64,000 bases of DNA from Emiliania huxleyi CCMP1516 (Eukaryota > Haptophyta > Isochrysidales > Noelaerhabdaceae): NCBI RefSeq assembly GCF_000372725.1, contig NW_005200507.1, positions 942,737-1,006,736 on the forward strand, read 5' to 3'. Under the pieces are notes generated by a model, which worked only from the letters and a program-made list of their open reading frames with translations, did not search any database and was not told where the DNA came from. Shown one piece after another: positions 1 through 10,597 of the stretch (position 1 is the stretch's first letter; every line of letters begins with the position of its first letter). The translations under genes and the position numbers were made by a program.

Positions 1-144
1 AGAGAAGCTGGAGTGACGACAAAACAACTCGCAAGTCGGCACGAGAAGATAAGGTGATTCACGGGTGTCCGCGGCCCACTGTGTCCGCTGGTAGGACAGT
101 GACCGCCGCAAACCCTGTGGTAAGCTCCATATGATCTCGGATAT

Positions 145-350
145 TTTTTGTAGGCACCGGAACGCCAAAAAACTAGTATGTCTTGGAGTGAAAAGTAATC
201 CGAGCAAACCCGCGGCCGCAATGAATTACAATTGGAGGTTCTCGAGGGGGAATCTGGAGAATCTGGGAATCTGCTCACCACGGACCCCCACCTCATCGAA
301 AAACTTTTCACTCCAAGACAATACTAGTTTTTTAAGGTGCTCTACAAGCT
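145..350. repeat. Imperfect inverted repeat (hairpin or short MITE)
   Basis: A 30-bp arm at 167-196 (starting AAAAAACTAGTAT) is repeated in reverse complement at 302-332 with one extra base. Weaker similarity extends outward through GCACC and TGTAG on both sides. The loop is about 105 bp. No target duplication was found. It could be a small foldback element or a decayed MITE. Confidence 0.6.
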
Positions 351-509
351 AGGCACAAAAGATATGGAAGTGCAGCCAGTTAGCGCCCCTTAGACGGTCA
401 CTGAGTAGGCCAAAATCCCCACTGGGCCGGGAGCAACCTTAAACTAGCTATAGGGATCCCTCCCTTGGGTTGTCTGTTTTCTTTCTTTCTTTCTTTACAC
501 CAGGCGGGA

Positions 510-735
510 CTGGCGCGCACTGGGAGAGAGAGATTTTTAGAAGCCAACAAGAAATCGCTCCCACAGTGACTTGGGCTCGGCAGCTTGTCAAGTACCAGCC
601 GGAGCCGGAGTCGGAATAGCCGAGAAAGTCGTCGAGGGTGTCGAAAATGTCATTCGCCGCGCTAGTAGAGCCGGAGCCGCACTTGGTCGGACTCTGGCAC
701 TAACACAAGAAGAGAAATCTCTCTAAGTCTAACAC
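510..735 (-). mobile_element. LINE-family fragment, subfamily 2 body
   Basis: The stretch starting GAGAGAGAGATTTTTAGAAG and running through CAGCTTGTCAAGTACCAGCCGG closely matches 56366-56570, which lies in the RNase-H-bearing LINE copy on the minus strand. It is a detached piece of that element without its reverse transcriptase or RNase H. The flanking bases (351-509, 736-920) hold no gene I can support. Confidence 0.55.
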
Positions 736-924
736 AGGACACAGCAGAAAAGAATTTGCGCGGGTCCCGTGCTGGCACTAACACAGGCAAACCACCGGAG
801 CCGTATGAAAAAAACACCGGGCTCACCTCGAGACAGCAGCATAATCAAAACTCTCGGCTCTCTCCGTCTGAACCACAGCAAGTTTCTCCGAGACCTCGCG
901 TGCGGGCAGTTATTCACACCCGGC

Positions 925-1055
925 AGTGTGGTTTGGGCAGGTCAGGGCAGTGTGGGTTTCACACCCGGGGCAGGTAGGGGATCGGGCAGGGCAGTTGTGC
1001 GGCAGTGTGCGGGCAGGGCAGTACGGCAGGGCAGGGCAGGGCAGGGCAGGGCAGT
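925..1055. repeat. GGGCA minisatellite
   Basis: The pentamer GGGCA, with spacer variants such as GGGCAGTGTG, recurs about 15 times, ending in an uninterrupted array near 1024-1048. It is not coding. The surrounding 1056-1500 shows no gene I can support. Confidence 0.8.
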
Positions 1056-1504
1056 TGGGGTCATAATTGCAGCAGGGCTGAGATTCGGGATCTCAGGTGG
1101 TGAAAAAAAAGGGGAGACAATTGCTGTGAACATGGAATTTGAATAACAATCTCAATGAGATGTGTGAAGAGGACGGCCGATCGACGAAACACACGCGCGA
1201 GCTGGCGAGCTCATCTGCATCTCAACCGAATCTCAGGGGGGCGCCGTGTGTAACGGTTGCGTGATACTGCAGTTACCTACGCCAACGACTGTACACCATT
1301 GGACGGCCGAAGCGGACTTCGTCTTCTCGGTACCCGAGGTCAGGGTCGATACTTGCCGCTAGAAAACCGTCCTCTTGGCGGAGTCCTGGCCCATTCGGCC
1401 GGAATTGCACATAATTCCACTCCCCTTCCCTAATTGGCCCATAACCTGCATTATGCATGTCAGTGCGCCAAAAAGTTCACCTCCACCAGGGTATATACCT
1501 AAAA

Positions 1505-2175
1505 CTTGTGGCAAATAAATAACTAAATAAAAACGGCGCACCTCTACTGTGAGATGGGTAAAAAGGAACAGGTAACCCAAGGGAGGGATGGGAGGACGGC
1601 ACGCCGCCACCACACAGGGATTTTAAGGAGAGGTGTGTGGTGCGCTAGCCGTCGCCCACCCTAGGGAGTCCGCCTCTTCCTATCTCTCTTCGCAGTCTCT
1701 CTCCGATTCTCGCTGCAACCTTCATGCCACCTCGCGGTCGTCCCACTCTCGTCGTTCTCGCCCTTGTCATTTCCTCCTCTGTCGCGTCGTTCCCTTCTGC
1801 CTCGTCCTGCGACGCCGCCGCCTGCCGGTCCCTTGTTCTCGCGGCTTCTTTCGCCTTTCGGCGCAACTCCGTCCTCCTCGCGGCGTATCCTGGCCCCTCG
1901 AGTCTATCGAGCTCCCCTCGCGCAAGGACCACATTTCTGACTCCCACTCCGATCATTTGCCTACAGGTCATGTTGTTGCTCAGGTCCACTCTCTCTTCGA
2001 ACACTCGTGCCTCTACGGATGATGCCGGCGCTGGAGTCCCCTTCGGATGCATCGTGACATCTGACAACTGGATTTCCACTGGTTCGTCCTCCTCGGAGTC
2101 ATCTTCCCCGTCCTCCTTCCGCTCGGCTCTTCGCTCGGTACGTTCGGTGTGGCTCACCCTGTGCCGTAATCATAA
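1505..2175 (-). mobile_element. LINE 3' end fragment (subfamily 2) with C-terminal ORF remnant
   Basis: On the minus strand 2157-1645 encodes a charged tail (MSHTERTERRAERKE near its start, GRPRGGMKVAARIGERL near its end) that is also present in the copies at 13.1-13.6, 25.9-26.4 and 56.3-57.8 kb. It runs into the subfamily 2 end (the CCCTGTGTGGTGG and CTCCCATCCCTCCCTTGGG blocks), then into a stretch resembling the subfamily 1 end (TTTACCCATCTC, AGAGGTG) and a TTTA-rich tail at 1510-1530. The join of two subfamily ends suggests nested or chimeric insertion. No reverse transcriptase remains, so this is a 5'-truncated copy. Confidence 0.7.
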
Positions 2176-2204
2176 ATAAATAAATACAACGGACACGCCA
2201 AACG

Positions 2205-2300
2205 AGGGGTGGGAGAAGGACAGGGTCCCCACCTGCACGAGCAGGATCTTGTAAGGACGATCAGGACCAGGGGAACGGGAGCGGGGAGCGCATCGCGGCA
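2205..2300. repeat. Dispersed repeat shared with 45.73-45.82 kb
   Basis: The block GACAGGGTCC-CACCTGCACGAGCAGGAT-TTG-AAGGACGATCAGG appears here and, slightly diverged, at about 45738-45800. Both lie next to LINE-derived sequence. The function is unknown. The rest of 2300-2548, up to the next gene, holds nothing I recognise. Confidence 0.55.
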
Positions 2301-2548
2301 CGGAGGGGGGCTGGGCAGGGTTCACCCACACGACAGGGTCCCAGGGATTCCTCTCTCGTATAGGACAGGTTGCACCCGGCGGCACGGGGGCAAGCGCGGG
2401 CCTCCTACTGGTGCCGTAATCAGTTTCTTTTGCGTGGCATCAAGAATTCTTTGCGTGTGTTCCTTGCGGGTCGGCCCCCCGCTCAGTGCATCCGCACACA
2501 CCTGGGCAGCAGAAGCAGGTGGCCTCCTTGATTTCCACGCAAGCGCCG

Positions 2549-5500
2549 ATGCGCGCGATCAAGTCAAAAGTCAAGAAGAAGTTCGCCAAAGATCCGTCTC
2601 TCGCTGACCACTTTGGCGACGCCGCGCCCGGCTATCTGCCCGAGCAAGAGAGCGCCGAGGCCGGCGCCTTCCCCGCAGCGGCTGGCACAGCAGGCAGCCT
2701 TGTGGACCTGCTCGAAGCCAGCGCCGATCTGGGCCCCAGCGCTGCCCCGCTCTCGCCGCAGCGCGGCTCACCGCGCGGCTCACCGCGCGGCTCGCCTCGC
2801 GGCTCGCCACGCGGCCGGCTGCCGCCAGAGGACGACGAGGCGGCAGGGCCGCCCTGGGATGAGCGGCCGCCTCTCAGCCCGAGCCGCCTGTCGCAGCTTC
2901 CCTACTCTGCCGGTGTGGGCCTCCCGCTCGAGAGCTTGCGCGAGGTGCAGCACGCCCTCTCGGTCAGCCCGTGGATGCTTGCGCTGCCCGAGCTGTCCGC
3001 CTTTCAGTCCTTCATCACAGAGATGGCGGCGGCGAGCGCGGCGGGCACGCCCGAGCGGATGTTGCGGATGGTCCGGGCAGAGGCGCGCGCGGAGCTCCGT
3101 GCCGCGGACGAGGCCGACCGCGGCGACGACACGGCAGCGGCCGGCCCTGCCGCTGCGGCAGCGGCTGCGGCGGGAGCGCCGACCGAGGCTCCTGCCGCCG
3201 CCGGTGCCGGTGGGGTCGAGCCGGGCGTGAGCAGATACGCGAGCGACGCGGGCCCCGAGGAGTACGACCTGGCGGACGGCCGCCCGACCCCGCAGGACGT
3301 CGAGGAGCGCGTGTACGAGAAGGCGGCGATGCTGCTACCTAAGGGCAGCCGCGCCGAGGTGACGTACGAGGAGGTGACATGCGCGCCGGTGATCCACCTC
3401 TTCTCTGCGACGGTCGGGCGCGAGCTCTTCGACAAGTCGCCGCCCGAGGTGCACGTCATCATGTGGGCCGTCGACTCGCGCGACCGCTGCGTCGGCGGGA
3501 CCGTCTCCTGGCCTGCAAAGGAGGGGAGCGCGAGCCCTGTCTGGAACTCGGCGCGTCAGCTCGCCGTCGGGGTGTCGGACCCGGGCGCGCAGCTGCACAT
3601 CGAGCTGTGGGCGACGCAGACGGACGCGGCGCTCGCGGCGGCCAAGATCCCGCTGCACAGCCTGCTCGCCGCCCCGATCGACGTCCCTCTCCTCCGGCCG
3701 GACGACGGCGAGGGAGGCCCTCCCCGCCACACGCCGCGTGGAGGGTCGGCGGTGCGGCTGCACGCGCTGCCGGCGCCGTCGCCAATGAAGACGGTCTTCT
3801 TCGTGCGGCACGGCGAGTCAAAGTGGAACGAGGCGCAGGCCAAGCGCGACGTGCTCGAGATGGTCTCGCAGGTCTGACAGCCACCTCGGGAGTCTGGTTG
3901 CTCTTCCTTCTCACACTCACTCTCTCTCACTCTCGCAGGTGGACCACCCGCTCAACGAGAAGGGCTACAAGCAGGCGTGCGAGCTGCAGCGGGCGATCCG
4001 CGCCGCGGCGGACGGCGGGCGGAGCATGCTCTCTTCGTCCCCCTCCGAGGCCGCCGCCCTGCGCGCGCTGCTCGGCGCTCAAGCCGTGTGGGCCTCGCCG
4101 CTCACTCGCGCCATCCAGACCGCGGTCGTCGCGATGCGGCCCCTGCTCGAGAAGGGGGACGGCCCGCCGCCCGAGCTGATGCTCTTCGGCGCCGACAGCT
4201 CCTCCGCGCGCCTCTCGAGCGACAGGTCCTCCGATGGCGGCGCGGTGGCGGCGGCGGCCGCCGCCGGCAGCAGCAGCGGGTCCGGCGACCAGGCGGCGAT
4301 GGAGCTCGAGCTGAAGACCAACGCGCGCGAGAAGAAGAACGTGGGCGGCCGCGACACGCAGGGGCTCGTGGTCGGCGCCGCATGCGCCCAGCGCGCGCGG
4401 CAGAAGCTGGCCGAAGTGGCGCCCGGCGCCGAGCGCTTTGGCGACGGGATCAAGTTCAACTTTGACGAGGCGCGCCGACGTTTCCCCGAACCGCCCCCCA
4501 CGAGCGTCTCCCTGAGCCTGCCTTGGACCTGCCCTGCAGGTGAGCGAGCCGTGGTGGAACACCTCGGCCGAGGCGAGGGACGAGGTGCGCGGTCGCCTCC
4601 TCGAGCTGCTCTACCAGATCCAGTTCTCGCGGCACGACACGATTGTCATCGTCGGCCACTCGCACTTCTTCCGCTCGATGTTCCAGCGCTTCCTGCACGC
4701 CGACGTGGGCCACCGCTCCACCGAGCTCGCCAGCCGGCTCTGCAAGGACGTCCTACCCAACTGCGGCGTCGCCTGCTGCCAGCTCGACTTTAGCCGCGGG
4801 CCCCGGATGATCACCGACGTGCGACTGCTCGTCGCGGCGCAGACGCCAAACGCGGGCGTCAAGCTGGTGATGCAGCGGCAGTTCGAGCAGCCGACGGGGC
4901 CGGTGGTGCACCTCACGGGGGTCAACCACGTGCCCCTCTTCGACCTCTCCGCGCGCGTCCAGGTCACCATGTGGCTCGCCGACAGCAGCGGCGTCCACAT
5001 CGGCAGGCAGGCGGCCTGGCCGGCCGCCACGGCGCACGCCACCTCGCCCGACGACGCAAAGGCGCTCGCCGACGCAAAGGGGAAGCGGAACCTGCGGCCC
5101 GGCCTGGTGTGGCGCGGCCGCTGCACGTGGAACTCGGCGCGCCGCCTCGGCCAGTCGCACTGGGGCGCCGACACGGTGCTGCACCTCGCGGTGCGCAGCG
5201 GAAAGGACTCTGCGCTGCTCGCGTCGGCCGAGGTGCCGATGGGGTGCGTGGGGGCGGAGGAGCTCGAGCTGGGCGCGCTCACCTACGCGCCGAGCCGGCG
5301 GGGTGGCCCGCCCACCTCGGACGGCTCGCTCGGCCCTCCGTGCACCATCACCCTCCGCTCGGTCGCCGCCGAGCGGCCCGTCAAGCACCTGTTCCTGCTG
5401 CACACGGCGCAGTCGACGTGGTCAGAGGCGTACCGCACGATGCTGCGCGCCGCCGGGATGGAGGAGCCGTCCGCGCGCGCCAGCGGCGGCACGGGAGCCG

Positions 5501-6414
5501 TCGGGGAGCAGACGCAGAAGCTGAAGGAGCGGCTGGGCGGGATGGCCAAGCGCGGGCAGGAGGCGTACCAGCGCATGCGCGCCGTCATGGCTAAGACGGA
5601 CCACCCGCTGTCGCGCATCGGCTACATGCAGGCCGAGCGCGTCGGGGCCGCGATCCGCGCATCCGCCGCGCTGAGTGGCGTCGCGCGCTCGTCCGCCGCC
5701 GACGGCGACGGCGGCGCCGCCGCCGACGAGGAGCAGCGCGCGGCCCTCCTGTCCCTGCTGCAGGGCACCCACGCGCTGTGGTCGTCCCCGCTCACGCGCG
5801 CGGTCCAGACGGCGCAGCTCGCGCTGCTGCCCCTGCTCGAGGCGGCGGGCGTGGTCGAGGTCAAGGCCAACGCCAGGCAGCGCCGCGGCCTCACCAACCC
5901 AAACATGTCCATCGGGACCGTATCGGGCGACGCCATGCGGCACCGCTGCGTCGAGAAGTTCCGCGAGCTGGCCGCCTCGGAGCAGGGCCTGTGCGACGAG
6001 GCGAGCCTCGAGCAGATCGAGGCGAGCGAGCTCGACACGGTCGAGGCGGAGGCGCGCTGGTGGTCCGACAAGACGGAGTCGGAGCGCGACTTTCAGGCGC
6101 GGGTCGCGGAGCTGGTCTCGCAGATCCGCTACTCGCCGCACGAGTCGCTGGTGCTCGTGACGCACGACGACGTCTTCCACGAGCTGCTCGGCCGCCACAC
6201 GCACACCTCGGCGCACGTGCGGCAGGGGCCGCTCCTCAAGCAGATGACTTCGGGCTCCGTCCCCTCGTGCCAGCTGCTGTGGTGTTGCATGGACTTTGGG
6301 CGTGAGCACGCCCAGCCGATCACGGACGTCGTCGATATGTCATCGCTCCTGCAGGTTGCGATGCCGCAGCAGCCCAGGCGGGGGAGGTCAGTCTCCGGGA
6401 GAGGGAGCGAGTGA
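2549..6414 (+). CDS. Tandem C2-like / histidine-phosphatase (phosphoglycerate-mutase-like) protein
   Basis: Three exons give about 1242 aa: 2549-3871, 3939-4469 and 4540-6414. Intron 1 is GT-AG; intron 2 is GC-AG; both keep frame. After a disordered, Ser/Arg/Ala-rich N-terminus (with four GSPR repeats at 2767-2810) the protein repeats one layout twice: a beta-sandwich resembling C2 domains (about 3360-3760 and 4900-5370; each has an MW-AD/VDS strand and a WNSAR motif) followed by a histidine-phosphatase domain. Domain 1 (about 3787-4850) has the FVRHGES catalytic motif, SPLTRAIQT, and the second catalytic His in IVGHSHFF. Domain 2 (about 5380-6350) has LLHTAQS in place of RHGE and VTHDD in place of VGH, so it is probably inactive as a phosphatase. 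The family includes phosphoglycerate mutases and broad phosphatases; the substrate is unknown. I chose the ATG at 2549 as the first in-frame ATG; an upstream exon is possible. Confidence 0.8.
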
Positions 6415-7104
6415 TGGGGCCGCGCCCTTGCTCCCTTCCTCGCTGCGTATGGGCGCCTCTCGCGAGTGCTTGTGTTCTGATGTTGTGCATGCACACGCTC
6501 ACGCACTCGGCTCACGGCTGTCACGGTCTCTTCGCGCTGCGGGCCCCTCTTGGGATACCGCTTGTACACACACCAGACCAGACCTTACACTTGTGCGTGG
6601 TGCTCTGATGGAGAGGGGGTCGTGATTCCGTTTCCCTTCAGAAAATATCGCCGTCCGCACACGTGCCGGCGGGGGGAGAGGCAGGCGCTGGAAAACGGGG
6701 TGTCTCAAGAGGCGACTCTCAGTCTCGGACTTTCTCAGGCGCGGCGCGTCAGTCGGCTTTGTGTGAGAGGCGACGGCGCCGGCCGGGTCCGGGCGCGCGA
6801 GGAGAGCGCGCGGGGCGGCGCGCACGCGCGTGAGGCCGTGAGCAAGCGGGGCGCCCGCCCAGCTCCGGCCGGCGAACGCGGCGTAGATGCGTGCGCTGTG
6901 CGAGCTCCAGGATCCATGCACATTGAATGGAACGGCCCCAGATCGTCCGTTCTCAAACCCGTTGGGTTCCCTCCCGTCCGTCCAAGCTCCGCGGTTCGTC
7001 GCGGTGTCGTGATGCGACGACGATGTGTTGCACGGACGCGCCCGTCCAATTTGCCTTGCTCATTGACGCGCACACGATTCTGTCTGGAGTATGCTGTATG
7101 GTGC
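6415..7104. other. Intergenic region, no gene recognised
   Basis: This stretch lies between two convergent genes. Open frames cross it on both strands, but their composition looks like chance GC-rich reading. No transposon ends, tRNA or known repeat were recognised. Confidence 0.5.
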
Positions 7105-7710
7105 TCAAGCTGCCACGGCGTCGCTCTGCAGCCACCGGACAGCGCCTTCGAGCAGGCCGCGCTCGATGACCGAGTCGGTGTGGTGCACGAGGTCCGCAAA
7201 CTCCTCCTCCGTGTTTACGCGTGCGAGCTCTGGGAGAGAGACGGTTGCCAGAAGATATTCGACGTCGTGACGCGACACATTCCACATTTCGGAAAGCGCC
7301 GTCGCAGCTGCGTCGACGGGGTCGGGCTCCCGATTTGCGGCGGAGCGTGCGCCGTTGAGAATGCCAGCTGCGCAGGCAAGGACGTGCTCCACCGCGGCCT
7401 CGGAGTTCTCGCACCGAAGGACGTTGACACCGATGGGACACTCCTCTTGCAGCGCCTCGACGGCACTCTGCTGCGCGCGCTCGCCGAGCAGCAAAATCGT
7501 GCAGCGCCGTGCCGCACGTGCTGCCTTGGTGGCACGCTCGACAACCGCCGACGCCGCCTCCCCGCGAGTCAGCACGAAGGCGAGCGCGCCGCGAGGCGTG
7601 GTGAGCAGCATGTCGCTCGCCGCACCCTGCGGAGCGTCGCGAGTCCGGACGCCCTTTCGCTCGAGGTGGCGAGCTTCGGCGGCGGCGGCCGAGGACGAGA
7701 TGACGAACAT
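7105..7710 (-). CDS. Small SPO16/C1orf146-like protein (XPF-nuclease-like fold plus helical tail)
   Basis: A single exon encodes 201 aa, starting MFVISSSAAAAEARHLERKG. The order of features matches the meiotic crossover factor SPO16 (C1orf146 in animals): an N-terminal VISSS strand, an early LE-x-x-G-V-x-x-RD segment, a GALAFVLT strand, an RCTILLLGE strand, then GVNVLRCENSEAAVEHVLACAAGI, and a C-terminal helical region that could be the helix-hairpin-helix. In the known family this is an inactive XPF/ERCC4-type fold that pairs with SHOC1/ZIP2 and binds branched DNA at crossover sites. The active-site motif of true XPF nucleases is absent, as in the family. The call rests on pattern reading only; another ERCC4-like protein is possible. 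Confidence 0.45.
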   Translation of the reverse strand: MFVISSSAAAAEARHLERKGVRTRDAPQGAASDMLLTTPRGALAFVLTRGEAASAVVERATKAARAARRCTILLLGERAQQSAVEALQEECPIGVNVLRCENSEAAVEHVLACAAGILNGARSAANREPDPVDAAATALSEMWNVSRHDVEYLLATVSLPELARVNTEEEFADLVHHTDSVIERGLLEGAVRWLQSDAVAA

Positions 7711-7959
7711 TTTTTTGCTCGTTGGTGGCAGGTCGCGGTGGTCGCGGTATCAGAATTCTTAAGATACAAGCCTCTCTCACAGCACACCGGCAGAAGAAAT
7801 CTTGGCTCTTGTTAGCCTGGAATTGCTGTTTTCTTTCTTTCTTTCTTTAGCCCTGCGAGAGAGGTTACCAACTGCACTCCAAGTGCTCCAACCGGTCTTG
7901 AGGAGGAGGATGACCGTCCAAGTGCTCCTTGTCTTTCTTTATCAAGAATTCAAAACAAA
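7711..7959. other. Upstream region with CTTT-rich tract
   Basis: It contains a TTTCTTTCTTTCTTT tract at 7830-7848 like the LINE tails elsewhere in the window, but the conserved LINE 3' block is not clear here. It separates the SPO16-like gene from the unrecognised fragment downstream. Confidence 0.35.
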
Positions 7960-8442
7960 ATCCTCCTCAAGACCTCCTCGACGGGCGCTGGCAACGACTC
8001 GAGTGGCGGCACGCCCGCCTCCGTGGGCCACTCCTACGCCTTCGGCAACACCGAGGAGAAGGCCCGCCGCCTAAACATGGGCTGCAAGGCGCGCGGGCAG
8101 CCCGGCCAACCCTTCTCCCACAAGACCGGCCACGGCTACGTCAAGGCGCATCGCGGTTTCTACCACGACGCGATCTTTGTCAAGCGCAACAACTTCAACC
8201 TGCTGCTCCACGAGACGTTCGGCGGCGGCTTCTCGCCCACCGCCGCTCTCTCAAGCTGCGCCGCCTTGCGCGCAAAGTCGCGCGCGGCAGCGTTGACCGC
8301 ACGGCCTACTCGCCCAAGCAAGTACTCGCTCTCTTTTATGTCCCACCATGCAGAGCGCATCTCTCTCTCTGTTGTGCGAGGCGTGAACCGCGCCATTCGC
8401 TCTCACCTGGCAACCCTGTCTGCACGTCTCGCGCGCGCGTGA
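7960..8442 (+). pseudogene. Unrecognised protein fragment, reading frame disturbed
   Basis: A coherent protein-like segment reads from about 7975 (TSSTGAGNDSSGG) through GHSYAFGNTEEKARRLNMG and FSHKTGHGYVKAHRGFY to LLLHETFGGGFSP near 8235. A second protein-like segment, containing SFMSHHAERISLSVVRG, continues to 8442, with a change of frame in between. There is no convincing start codon and no clear splice sites. I do not recognise the family. The FGGGFSP and HHAERIS motifs look like conserved positions, so a decayed member of a dispersed gene or mobile-element family is likely. Confidence 0.35.
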
Positions 8443-8450
8443 ACAGGGCC

Positions 8451-8660
8451 TTTAAACCACCATAAACTTCAGTTTGCAGGGGCCCTCCCGTTGAGGTGTC
8501 CATCTTATGTGCAGTCGGGCTACAACTGTAGCGCGTCGGCAGGATCCCCAAAACAGTCGTCCACACCCCCCAAAATTGAATTCGGCCGCCCAAATTTGCC
8601 CCCCCCCCCCCCCACCCCCCCACAAACTTTAAACCACCATAAACTTCAGTCTGCAGGGGC
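8451..8660. repeat. 33-bp direct repeat pair
   Basis: The sequence TTTAAACCACCATAAACTTC-AGT-TGCAGGGGC occurs at 8451-8483 and again at 8628-8660 with one mismatch. The interval includes a C-run at 8600-8612. This could be an insertion footprint or a decayed tandem duplication. Between here and 8914 nothing else is recognised except AG-rich low-complexity sequence at 8880-8914. Confidence 0.6.
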
Positions 8661-8914
8661 TCCAGGCCCCAAATGACGTGTGAGTGTTAGAGTTGTTTGG
8701 TATTGCCTGTAACCTCTCTTTAAGGTATTGCTAAAAATCTCTCTCTAGAATTCAAGATCACGCCAACTAACACAAGAAGAAGAGGGTTGGTTTTCAAAAA
8801 TATCTCTCTCTAACACAAATCTCACTCTCCGCCAACTATCGATAAGAGAGCAGCCCTCTCGATAACGGACGGACACGAGAGGGCAGAGGGGAGGGGGGAG
8901 AGGGAGGGAGGGAG

Positions 8915-10010
8915 CTGAGGGAGGGTGTAGAGGATGTAGAGTGTAGAGAGCTGTAGAGCTGTAGAGCTGTAGAGCGCTGTAGAGCTGTAGAGCTCTACAT
9001 CCGGCGCGGGACAGAGCGATGCAGATGTAGAGCACTGTAGAGCGCGATTTTGCTGTAGAGTTTGTTGTAGAGGCTCTACAGCAAACCCTCCGGGAAGGCA
9101 GTGACTCAAAGAGGTCGAGCCGCACTAGTGGGGTGTCTCCGAGCTTGCTGGAGCTCTGATGGACGGCCCTGACTATCCCTGACACACAGAGAGTCACTCT
9201 CTGACGGCACATAATGACTGCGTCATGACCAGCCTGCCATGCGTCGCCGGTGCCGCATTCATCGCTGTGCTTCTTTAGCAGGCGGTGGACTGTCGGCTGC
9301 GAGGACGGTCGCATTTGCGCGAGGCGAGGCGAGCATTCAGACGCGTTGCATGCGCCATGCCTCGCGCCAGCGCGTGCGGGAGCTCCTGGCTGAGCGTTGA
9401 GTCCAAGCGAGTTGCGCTGGCCACGATCGCTACGCCGAGCCGAGCTGACGCGCCGAGGCGCTGGCCAGTCGCAGCCGTGAGGCATGCCACAGCAGCAGAG
9501 GCACCTGCCACCCATTGGGCGGGCAGACAGAAGGCCAGGGCAGCACTGGCAAGTGCAACGCGCCTAATGTCGGAGAGCGACCGTGCCTCGTTCGCCGCTT
9601 ATGATGTAGAGTTTGTTGTAGAGATTTCACGTTGCACGTACGTACTTTTAGCTCACTGGGAGAAAAGAGAGAGGGGGTTGTGTTCTCTAGGCCCCTAGTA
9701 GAGCGCCTCTACATCGCTCTACATCTTGAGCACTTGAGCACCGGATAGGGTCGATTCCGCATGGTACGGGACCCCTCGATCGTCTCGCCCTCCCTCACTG
9801 GTGTGTTCATGGGGGGGGGCATCGCTTGTTATGATGTAGAGTTTGTTGTAGAGATTTCACGTTGTAGAGCGCCTCTACATCGCTCTACATCTGCATCGCT
9901 CTGCCCCGCGCCGGATGTAGAGCTCTACAGCTCTACAGCGCTCTCCAGCGCTCTACATCTCTACAGCTCTACAGCGCTCTACACTCTACATCCTCTACAC
10001 CCTCCCTCAG
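8915..10010 (-). mobile_element. Non-autonomous DNA transposon (hAT-like MITE), copy 1, with nested insertion
   Basis: The ends are inverted (left CTGAGGGAGGGTGTAGAGG, right its complement ending CCTCCCTCAG) and are built from repeated GTAGAGCT/CTACA motifs over about 130 bp. Perfect 8-bp duplications GGAGGGAG flank it at 8907-8914 and 10011-10018. The core at about 9110-9600 is the reverse complement of the core of the copy at 11105-12005. About 230 bp between two identical 34-bp blocks (9601-9634 and 9831-9864) is absent from copy 2; it carries part of the terminal repeat of the element at 58978-59885. Open frames in the core show no transposase. The 8-bp duplication points to the hAT superfamily. 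Confidence 0.75.
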
Positions 10011-10028
10011 GGAGGGAGGGGGGGAAGG

Positions 10029-10029
<1 letters not shown>

Positions 10030-10107
<78 letters not shown>
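10030..10107. repeat. (GA)n microsatellite
   Basis: An uninterrupted GA dinucleotide array of about 38 units lies just outside the right end of the DNA transposon at 10010. Confidence 0.95.
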
Positions 10108-10108
<1 letters not shown>

Positions 10109-10337
10109 CCTCCCAGCGGACACCAACCATCGAACCTCAGGCAGGCTGCAGCGACGACAGGTAGAAGGTAGCTACTGGGTCCTCCCAGGAAGGAACGAGA
10201 AGGAAGGCGAAGTCGGGGAGGAGGAGGAGAATGGCTTCTTGCGATGTCCGATGATTTTGAGAGAGTGAAAGATACCGTCACGTTTGCTGTTCACAGCTAG
10301 GGACGGCCTCTGCGGCAAAGTCAAACCACCCCACCAT

Positions 10338-10597
10338 GTAAGGTGCCTATATGGGCTTCCAGTATCGGACGTTCAAGACATATGCGCTTTTGGCCGGTGG
10401 CCTCTTCGGACATGGTACCTCCGGTGAGATAGTGGCTGCCACGCAGTTCTCGGAGAATGGGGCCGATCGAACTTGATTTGTTCGGAGGAGGAATCCGGCC
10501 AGCACGGGTACAAAGAGGGGAGAATCCCCAGCTGCGGAAACGTAGTGTCGCTCAAGAGGTGCGATACTGCGGGGGAGTGTAAGGTGCCTATATGGGC
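10338..10597. repeat. 19-bp direct repeats flanking 222 bp
   Basis: GTAAGGTGCCTATATGGGC occurs at 10338-10356 and, identically, at 10579-10597. The enclosed sequence shows no protein. It may be a target duplication around a small insertion or the product of a local duplication. Confidence 0.6.

Noticed and set aside
1273-1458. Minus-strand 61-aa open frame with protein-like text (NYVQFRPNGPGLRQEDGF)
   Set aside because: Too short, no recognisable family, and lies within repeat-derived sequence; not enough to annotate.
6550-7815. Long plus-strand open frame (421 aa)
   Set aside because: It runs antisense over the SPO16-like gene and its residues are compositional shadow of GC-rich coding DNA.
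9275-9698. Overlapping open frames inside the MITE cores at 9.3 and 11.3 kb as possible transposase
   Set aside because: They are present on both strands in both copies without any DDE or zinc-finger motif; open frames are expected in GC-rich non-coding DNA.
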